From: Lepidodermella squamata
Lineage: Eukaryota; Gastrotricha
Reading direction: 5' to 3'
Length of the DNA: 64,000 nucleotides
Assembly: GCA_047495785.1 (NCBI GenBank)
Contig: JBLDXI010000042.1
Location: forward strand, 1,736,001 to 1,800,000
Numbering within the stretch: position 1 is the stretch's first letter; each line of letters starts with the position of its first letter. Below the pieces are notes generated by a model that worked only from the letters and a program-made list of their open reading frames with translations, was not told where the DNA came from and searched no databases. The position numbers and the translations under genes were made by a program. Positions 56,083 through 64,000 of the stretch are shown piece after piece.

Positions 56083-56952
56083 ATGATATTGCTCATTTCA
56101 ATAAGCATCATCGTCTTTGTGGGTTTGTGTTTTATCTAACATTATCTATCTAAAAATAACAGCTGCTTTTTCGATTAGGCATTGCCTTTTCTGAAGCAGG
56201 GATTGCTACTGCCAGGCGGCAGTCCAAGCACAGATCATGGCGGCGTATCGCCCTCGGCGACAATGCTAACACCAACTCGAATGTGAATCGAATCGAGAGT
56301 TCGCCGTATTTCTACTATGCGATCGATGATGGCGGCGACGAGGTGGCTCCGCCGCTGCTGCCCTGGTGGATCTACTACCACCCGAAACCAACGACACCGT
56401 CTACAACTAGGCCAACTGAAGCTCCGGTAAGAATTTCTACGGAGTAAATGAAGAGAAAATTTAAAAAAAATTTCATTGGTTTTTCAGGCTGTATTTTCTC
56501 GCTGCCTCGGGCCTGATGGTGTGGTAACATGCCGATCGACCGCTTGCGACAGTAATGAGAAGAAATACCCGTCGACAACCTATGCCAGCAAGTCCGCATG
56601 CCAGAACGCCGTTAAAACATTGACATTTTACCCTAATGGCGGGCAAGTGTCTCAAGCTGTCACGTACTGTACCAATCTTGGCGGACTGTTGGCGACCATC
56701 AAGACGCAAGCGGAACTTGATGTTGCTATGGCACTTAAAGGATCAACTTCGTTTGCTCACATTGGCCTGTCGAATGAGTCTGGGCAGTGGACATGGGCCG
56801 ATGGCACGCTGTATGCCAACATGCCGCCTTGGGGCGCTGGCCAACCAGGCAACCTGGCAAATGCTTGTGCCACTCTGTGGGATGGCGCGCTGGTCTACGC
56901 AAATCGCTGCTTCGATGGCGCACCGGGATTCTTCTGCGAAACCTATGCTTGA
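56083..56952 (+). CDS. type 2 CTLD protein with short stalk
   Basis: Three exons, 56083-56122, 56179-56426 and 56488-56952, join in frame to 250 residues. Signal peptide MILLISISIIVFVG, then RRQSKHRSWRRIALGD, YYAIDDGG, PWWIYYHPKP and a short Thr/Pro stalk. The last exon encodes RCLGPDGVVTC, a four-cysteine repeat, and a CTLD with WTWADGTLYANMPPW and FFCETYA. The EPN position reads QPGN, so sugar specificity should differ from the EPN paralogues. The Thr run is much shorter than in the gene at 22766. A secreted lectin is inferred. Confidence 0.85.
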
Positions 56953-57655
56953 TTTCGCCAAAAAGCTACTAACAATAAAAGGAAATCAAACTTCATTATT
57001 TATAACTATGTGTATACTGTTCAAGCAGATTTTGACTATTTTTGAACATCGGTTTATTGTTTATTCGGAAATGGAAACAAGAGGATAATAATAGCAAGGA
57101 TAAATAATATCCGGGAAATTCCACGTCAAATAATATGTTCAAATGTTGAATCGTTCGAATATCAATTCGTATAGAATTCAATTCAACAACATGAAAAGTT
57201 GTGGATCTGGCTGAAGTTGGCGGTCCACTTTTCTTTTTTCTCAGCTTCTCAGCAGAGAAATGAAATTCCCCTCCGATCTGGAACCGATCTGTAACCGATC
57301 TGTAACCGATCTGGAACCCCGAAAACACATATTAACCCGTTTTCCGGCCATGCGTAGACGATCGTATGCCCAGACGATCATGTCAAACGGCCCTCGATTA
57401 GCCGAGAAATAGAGATGAGCGAAGCCTCGGCATCGTCTCGCCTTATTACGTGGGGTTTTCTTCGAAACAAGCATCCCCTAGGACACCATAAAATTTAACA
57501 GTCAAGAGTGGTTTATGAGCACGTTTCCTACTGATCAGCTTTTTATTGAAGTTAATCTGTATTCACATTATTCCCAAGAAAATTGATATCAGAAAATATT
57601 CAGAAATTGTTATAATAGATTGAAGCCTGCTGATACCATGTCAGTATTCGTTTCA
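56953..57655. other. convergent intergenic region, no gene seen
   Basis: 3' flanks of two convergent CTLD genes. 57260-57320 has four near-repeats of GATCTGTAACC/GATCTGGAACC, and AATAAA signals occur on both strands. Confidence 0.5.
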
Positions 57656-59935
57656 TTAAGCATATGTTTCACAAAAAAATGCATAGAAATCATTGCTGCA
57701 CGAAAAGTCGAAAATAACAGGGCTACCGCTGAAATAGTCCATAACAGCACAAGCATTTGGACCAGCATTTGGTCGACCGGAGAGCCAAGACGGGATGTTG
57801 GCATAGGGCGCACCATCGACCCACGTCCATTGCCCAGAGTCATTCGACAGGCCAATGTAGCCGTCAGAGTTTGAAGAGGCCGCCAGAGCATCCATAGCTT
57901 CCGCCTGTGTCTTGATTGTCGCCAACAGCCCGCCAATGCCCGCGCAAGTTGCGATTGCCTGGTCGCGAGTCTTTTTGGTTGAGTAGAATTTGAATGTTTT
58001 TACGGCGTTCTGGCAGGCTGACATGCTGGCGAAGGGCGTCGATGGGTATGGCTTCTCAGTGTCCTGGCAAGCTGTCTCTCGGCAAGTAACTGCGCCATTT
58101 GTTGCAAGGCAACGGAAAACCGCCTAATAATAACACCGAATAAATTTCGTGCAAAATTTGAATAATGTCAAATTTCTCAAACTTGGTAGAATGGATAAAT
58201 AATGAGAAAAAATGCAATAAACAATAAATTAACTTCGGGAAAATCGAGAAATTGGAAATTTGTGGTTTTTGTAAAATTTTACATTAAATTCGTGAGATCA
58301 GAGAAATGATTTCCGTCACTATCTATCCGAACAAACATAAAATAAAGAAGTAGTAGTGGTCATTTCAGCAGAAGTGACCGAAAATTGTCGAAATTTGATT
58401 TTATTTCTTGTATGTTTCTCTACATATTGGGTATCGATAACTTACAAGCTATTTCATCAATCACAGCTCACAGCATCCCAATTTAGAAAACTCACCGATC
58501 ACCGAGTTATGAGGAGATCAAAAAAATTGGAGGCATTGCAAAGCTCAAACCTCAAAACGCACCTTCGTGATATCTGACAAACAGGCCTGATAGTTAGCTT
58601 CAAATGAAGTCGAATTCGAGTAGCGCATGATCTTTTAAAAAACAAGAATATCGCTACATGTTGAGAAGTGAATCATTTCAAAAGCGTTTAAACTAGAACT
58701 ATAGAAATATGTGTTATCTACCTGAGTCGAACCAGCAGGACATTCTCTTACGACGCAAAGCTTTGTTCCACCTAAATCACACTGAGCAGCAGCCTGAAAT
58801 ACAAACCCTTATTGGATCCGATTTAAAGATTTTATTACAAAATTTAACTCACGCCTCGAAGGCAGTTATCCCGGTTGATGTACGGCTTTGGAGCTGTTTC
58901 TTGGGTTTCGTTGCTAGGCGAGCAGCCGATTGAGCTGAGACGACAGCCAGTGAAGATTCGCCCAGGGTTGCTGAAACAGCGAACATGTGGCTTCTCACTG
59001 TCTGGCACTTGAACTGAAAAGGGATTCCAACATTGTTGGAACATGTCAAGAGCAGAACTTCCTCACTTTTCCCGTCGACGCATGTAGCAAGGTTGACAAA
59101 TGTTCGACCACCGGCAGCCTGAAAAATGAAGGATCACCATCAACCGACTCTAATAGTGTGCTTTGACAGAATTTAGTAATAAATAAAACTGAAAGCGATA
59201 GAAATTGGAATTTATACAATAGGAAAATTTGACAATTTAATTTCGACAATTCAGATATTTTGAGATTCACATACCGTATTATTCGGACAGGCTTGGCTAA
59301 TTGGGACGCACGTGACTAGCGTACCATTCGACGAGCATTGCTTGAATTTTTGATTCTGAAACGAATCGAAAATCATACTTTCAAAGATGAAATCATGAGC
59401 TATTACTGCAAAATTCATCCGATCGACTTCGCAGTATTCCAAACTTGCGCGAAGTATTGACCGGCTGTAGAATGGCTGAAACTGGTCGCATGAAAATTAA
59501 AAGAAAAAGATGACTGGAATGACGCGATAATGTTATGGTTTAGTTGAATGACGCACCGATATTTCATCAGGAGCTTTGCAAGGAACATTGCCGGGCCGAC
59601 AACTTGGCGTTAAAGCTGCAAATTTGTAACACATGCGGCCATTCTGTTCCGAAAATTAACAAAAGTCGTTTATGAGAAAGCTTTTTATAGAACTACTCAC
59701 CCCACTTCGACATACATCGGACGTAGCAAAACTGGGGCCAGACTATGGGATTTTTACATGGTAGATCGGCTGAATGGTGGAATATTTGAATGAAAACCTG
59801 GTATTGCTTCAATAGGTCACAAGCCACCGAGCAGTCCACGAATGAGTTGTCGAGTAGTGACATACAGCGTTTCCATTGGCACGAAACTCCTCCAAATAGG
59901 CAAAATAATGACAAGTAAGCAACGACCTTCATCAT
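57656..59935 (-). CDS. type 1 CTLD protein, diverged copy
   Basis: Ten exons on the minus strand: 59935-59798, 59742-59701, 59643-59557, 59481-59407, 59355-59275, 59118-59067, 59013-58853, 58793-58722, 58631-58563, 58123-57656. They join in frame to 414 residues. Signal peptide MMKVVAYLSLFCLFGGVSC, then six four-cysteine repeats with conserved spacing. Exon 9 has an unusual acceptor (AAAAG). The CTLD has GYIGLSNDSGQWTW, the loop GRPN instead of GEPN, and FFCETYA. Its last exon and 3' flank are close to those of the type 2 gene at 61950-62956, although the first nine exons are type 1. Confidence 0.87.
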
Positions 59936-60805
59936 GTTTCAAATAATCTTGAAAAGAATTGAATGGCTGGAATGAAATAACAAATTCAGTCCACCAAAAA
60001 ATCCAAGCCGCCACCATGTCCGAATTCAATAGGCTGTTTACAATTCGAAATCACGTATTTTTATTTATTTTTATAATTCAATTAAACACGCGACCCCCAA
60101 ATGTTAAAAACACAAAATCGAAACAACATGTTTCTCATATGAATCTATGTGCGACCTCCCAGTAGTCGGAAATCACAGATAAATACGTGAAAATAACATT
60201 GTTATGTATTGAAAACAAGTCGTAGAATGAACTGGTGATTCCGCGCGTTGCGGACAGACAAAATTTGCCATAACGTTCCAATTCATCCTACGCAGTAAAT
60301 CCAAATTTGAGTCTAATCATGTATTTCTTGCCAGATGATAGCTCGTAATAAGCTTTATTAAAAAATACTAACAGTACCAAGCTAGAGTTCATAGCTTTTT
60401 CAACCAAGTTGCGGACAAATTGTTATTTTGTCTGTCCGCAACATGTATAGAACTGTAAGCAGAGTTAATACCACACAATACTGAAACATGTTCATTTCTT
60501 TTATTATTATCAACCGAAAAACTGCTGTGCGCAAATTTCACACGAATAGGGATGGGTCGATAGGGCTGGGTGCAAAATCACGCATTCAACATCGTACACA
60601 TACAAGTCCCTTAACTTGATTCGTGCGACGGCAAGTAGAGCACATGTCCCAAATCGAAGCGTCGCTATCATCACCCTCATCCTCGCCATCATCGGCTATC
60701 GGCTCGCTCTATTCGGCTTGCTTTTCGTGAGGCAACGCGTCGACCCTTCGACACTCGAGTAAGATACGAGAGGATGAGGCATTAGAAAAATGAGATTTTA
60801 CTTAC
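59936..60805. other. upstream region of type 1 gene and spacer
   Basis: The minus-strand promoter module lies near 60005-60078: a TATAAA-like AT stretch, ATACGTGATTTC, TGTAAACAG, TTGAATTCGGAC. Two inverted words around TTGCGGACAGACAAAAT (60250) and TTGTCTGTCCGCAA (60423) bound a small hairpin-type repeat. 60510-60780 may hold a zinc-knuckle-like 3' exon (CSTCRR, CVRC) of the ORF above 60806; this is not established. Confidence 0.4.
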
Positions 60806-61392
60806 CGTTTCGTGGCGATGGGCTTTCTGGGTTCTTCAACAAAGGTACTCGAAGACGCTGGGTGAAAGTTCAGATCGTCCTCGTCCGCATCTTCAAAGTC
60901 AGCTTCGATGCTGAAGTGTCGGAACCCGCTGCCAGCTGCCAGCATTTCGAAACTTTTGCCAGCCATCGCAGAGATCAAGGACGTTTCTACTACGAAAGGC
61001 TCGTGGATGCGTATGCAATATTGTTTCACAGTTTGCGGGATCGGCTTCACCTCCTCATGGAGCCACTCCGACAGCATCGGCTGACTTCTTCTTAGCTGCA
61101 ATGGAGGACTGATTTTCGTTGCCCATTTTTCAGCCAGCATTACGAACCACAAGATCCCCATCATTTCTTTGCGAACTGCTGATTTTACGCAAGCTCCTAC
61201 GCCATCCACCGCACCCTTTTCGTGATGATAAGAGGCGAAAAAATGCCGCTGAAGGCTTTCCAAGCAAATCTCGCGCACAAGGAAACTTCGACTCCCAAGG
61301 AAATATCGCTGCATAAAGTGGGTCTTCGCATCGTCACTGAAACCGTGGAAGTTGCGTAGGGTCGGATAGCGGAGCTTCAAGTGCGACAACAC
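60806..61392 (-). CDS. transposon-like ORF fragment
   Basis: 195 codons on the minus strand from the ATG at 61392 to a GTAAGT donor at 60805. It contains LRNFHGFSDDAKTHF, then HFFASYHHEKGAVDGVGACVK. The pattern FFA-x-x-H-x-KG-x-x-DG-x-G-x-x-VK is familiar to me from uncharacterised, multicopy, transposon-associated proteins of invertebrates, so a mobile-element origin is inferred. An acidic segment (DFEDADEDD) follows. Upstream exons were not found. Confidence in the family is low. Confidence 0.4.
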
Positions 61393-61949
61393 CTTGAGCA
61401 GAAAGCAATAGGCCGCATTCGATCGCTATATAGCCACAACGTACGAAGCGATATCTGACCCGATCCAGGCGACGAAAGTAAACAAAGTGACTTGTTTATG
61501 GTTCCAATGAGATTACTGGACCTGAGACTAAAAAATGAATGGGCAAGGTTTGCTGAGGTACGGACATATAATTTGAAATTTATTACCTGTTGGTGAAGTG
61601 CGAAAATTTCGGCAAAGTCTATCTGGAGAACGCATGCTGATTCATTAGAATTGGCGATCAATTGGTTATTGGTTAATTGTGGCCTATGCTTGTGGGCCTT
61701 GACCCAGTGACCCAGTAAACGGCATACATTGCCCGTTGTAGAAAAGAGAATTTTCAATAAAAATTGCAATCAGTATTTTTGTCATCAATTTCTTCTATCA
61801 AATCTCGAATATATGTAAAGCGGTTAAGAGTAGTTTATGAGCACGTTTCTAACTGATCAGTTTTTATTGAAGTTACTCTGTGTTAAAGTAAAGCGACAGA
61901 AAATATTCAGAAATTGTTATAGATTGAAGCCAGGCCAGTTTTGTTCTAC
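61393..61949. other. spacer, no gene seen
   Basis: Contains the 3' flank of the minus-strand type 2 gene, homologous to 57480-57655. A 130-codon minus frame at 61377-61769 has no recognisable domain. Confidence 0.45.
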
Positions 61950-62956
61950 TTAAGCATAAGTTTCACAAAAAAATGCATAGAAATCATTGCTGCACGAAAA
62001 GTCGTAAATAATAGGGCTGCCGCTGAAATAGCCCATAAGAGCACAAGCATTTGGACCAGCATTTGGTCGACCGGAGAGCCAAGGCGGGTAGTTGGCATAC
62101 GGCGCACCATCGGACCACACCCATTGCCCAGAGTCATTCGACAAGCCAATGTAGCCGTCCGTGTTTGAAGAGGCCGCCAGAGCATCCATAGCTTCCGCCT
62201 GTGTCTTGATTGTCGCCAACAGCCCGCCAATGCCCGCGCAAGTTGCGATTGCCTGGTCGCGAGTCATTTTGGTTGAGTAGAATTTGAATGTTTTTACGGC
62301 GTTCTGGCAAGCCGACATGCTGGTGAAGGACGTCGATGGGTATGGCTTCTCAGTGGCCTGGCAAGCTGTCTCTCGGCATATCACCGCGCCATTTGGTGCA
62401 AGGCACCGAAAGACCACCTAATAATAAAATAAATAAATTTCACGTAAAATTTGAAAAATAAAATTTGTACACATTCGAAAAAATCAAAAGAAAAGCTGAT
62501 CATTTTATTATGCTCCTTAATGATCCGAATTTTTGTTTAATTTTCAATTTAATATTTATGGCAAATCTTTTTTTGAATTCGTGAAATTAGGGTTCAAACC
62601 GCTTGTTATTACCTGAGTCTTCGTAGTCGTTGCCGGCGTTGTAGTCGTTGGATTCGGCGGCTGATAGTAGATCCACCAGGGTAGCGGAGGAGGAGCAACC
62701 ACGTCGCTGCCGTCATCAATTGCATAGTAGAAATAAGGCGAACCCTCGAGTCGATTCACATTCGAGTTGGTGTTAGCATCGTCGCCGAGGGCGATACGCC
62801 GCCATGCTCTGTGCTTGGGCTGCCGCCTGGCAGTAGCAAGTTCCGCTTCAGAAAAAGCGATGCCTAAGCCAGAAGAAAATAATTACTTTTTGACGAAACA
62901 TTAATGAAGAAAGAACAACCTATGAAGGCGAGGCTTATGGAAATTATCAACTGCAT
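61950..62956 (-). CDS. type 2 CTLD protein
   Basis: Three exons on the minus strand, 62956-62920, 62863-62613 and 62417-61950, join in frame to 251 residues. Signal peptide MQLIISISLAFIG, then IAFSEAE, RRQPKHRAWRRIALGDD, YYAIDDGS, PWWIYYQPPN and a Thr-rich stalk (TTTTPATTTKTQ). The last exon has RCLAPNGAVIC, a four-cysteine repeat, and a CTLD with QWVWSDGAPYANYPPW, loop GRPN and FFCETYA. The last exon is about 90% identical at protein level to that of the type 1 gene at 57656-59935. Confidence 0.85.
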
Positions 62957-64000
62957 TGCTTATTGTTTTTTAAAATTGAAAATAATGAATTTGAAATTGA
63001 CTTCTCTCATATCGATTTCGCGTGCCTTGAAATAATTAGCATCCCATTGATTTATAGGGCGTTGGGAATTTTGCTTTATGATCTGACAGCCTCGAAATTA
63101 GCGATCAATCGAGCAATAATAAACTCAGCCCCAGGATTGGATTGTCGGCAAAACTTCATGAGAAAATACGACCGAAAATTATTTTTGAGGAATTTTGTTA
63201 TGGAGTATGGATACGATCGACCACACTCTTGGATCAAGCTGCTAACGCAAACCAGAAAATCAATAATTTATGATCAAATCAGCAAAAAATTGTTATTTGA
63301 AATTATTACCAAGCCCTTTTGCCCACATGGGGACTACTCCAAAACAAATGAGACTAAAATAAATGATACCATAACAGCCAAACTTTTCGATTGTTGCGCA
63401 ACGAGAACAATCGGATTTTTTTGGCTGTTTTGGTCTCTTTCGTTTTGTCTTGGCTGTTTTGGAGTAGTCCCGCCCACATGACCATCTGGATGGTAATCGG
63501 GACCAGTTTTCACATGCTTGAAAGTTCATTTTCCCAATTTTGAACACAACTTCAGAATCCTCAGCTCAATTCCTATCTCAGCAATGTGAAAAAAGTTTCG
63601 AAGTTTCGAACTTCTAATATTAAAAATGGCAGAAAAGAAAACGTTGAGCGTGGAAAGTGGAAAGCTTTCCTAGTCGGGTTTAGTTTCAGAACCAAGCCTT
63701 CAAGAACACTCTATGATTCGGGAACCTTCCAGATTATTGCATACACATTTATGAAGACCTTTTTGTTTTCTGTTAGCTACAGATCGTATTATTGTATAAA
63801 AGTTACAAGCTCTTGCCCCTGCTTTTGTTCTCGGTCCTTACATTAAGGTCGAAATATGAGACAAATCCTCGCAGTTCAAATTGAAAAAACAGGTTGAATT
63901 CGTCAAAGGGGAGCCAATACTTAATAAAATCCCACAGATCAATGGTCGAAGGTCGAAAAGGCGCATTGTAACATCTTGAAGTTGCCGTAATTCTTGACTT
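62957..64000. other. upstream region of type 2 gene and right edge
   Basis: 62990-63160 is the inverse of the type 2 upstream block (ATGCTAATTAT, CAAGGCACGCG). 63318-63480 is an inverted repeat (ACTACTCCAAAACA against TGTTTTGGAGTAGT). Two open frames (62963-63481 +, 63586-63846 +) overlap these repeats and lack recognisable features. No gene is supported to the window edge. Confidence 0.45.
63318..63480. repeat. short foldback repeat
   Basis: CCCACATGGGGACTACTCC with AAAACA at the left pairs with TGTTTTGGAGTAGTCCCGCC at the right, with inner AACAGCCAAA and TTTGGCTGTT also pairing. Confidence 0.6.

Overview
The window is animal (eukaryotic) nuclear DNA. Genes are split by many short GT-AG introns of roughly 50-100 bp, are preceded by TATA boxes and followed by AATAAA signals, and encode secreted cysteine-rich, C-type lectin, Kunitz-like and thrombospondin-repeat proteins. 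A LINE and many inverted-repeat DNA elements lie among them. A small-genome invertebrate is likely; the sequence alone does not identify the lineage.

Most of the window is one C-type lectin domain (CTLD) gene cluster with two gene architectures. 'Type 1' genes have ten exons: a signal peptide, then six tandem copies of a four-cysteine repeat, then a CTLD. Copies are the 3' exon at 11-475 (+), complete genes at 3126-5269 (+), 12563-14706 (+), 17835-20882 (-) and 57656-59935 (-), an exon-deleted but in-frame gene at 33669-35248 (+), a gene with one nonsense codon at 38894-40798 (+), and a broken pseudogene at 35793-36879 (+). 'Type 2' genes have three exons: a signal peptide, an Arg-rich and Thr/Pro-rich stalk, and the same last exon (fourth-cysteine-type repeat plus CTLD). 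They are at 22766-24431 (+), 56083-56952 (+) and 61950-62956 (-), with a degenerate relative at 23615-23899 (-). In two cases a type 1 and a type 2 gene share an almost identical last exon although their N-terminal halves are unrelated. This points to exchange of a 3' cassette through intron sequence.

Region by region. 1-17210 is a head-to-tail array of a 4794-bp unit (two complete and one partial) that appears identical throughout; the second unit carries a 4.6-kb LINE with intact ORFs and an 11-bp target-site duplication. 17211-24431 holds an inverted type 1 gene and a type 2 gene. 25133-31993 is a 6.9-kb foldback element with long inverted arms built of 1333-bp and about 385-bp repeats. 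33500-40800 is a second + strand type 1 row of one variant gene, one pseudogene and one gene with a nonsense codon, with a 630-bp GC-rich palindrome inside it. 41202-44965 is a CACTA-like element with nested foldback elements. 45051-45406 is a small secreted Kunitz-like gene. 46012-47111 is a pogo-like element with TA duplications. 47781-53490 encodes a large type I membrane protein with four copies of an unrecognised roughly 235-residue module, one TSP1 repeat, a furin-like site and a transmembrane helix. 53491-64000 holds two type 2 genes, one type 1 gene and a transposon-like ORF.

The lectin products are predicted to be secreted and to act outside the cell. Shared promoter modules within each architecture suggest co-regulated transcription, and the CTLD ligand loop (EPN-type position) differs between paralogues, as expected for a diversifying recognition family.
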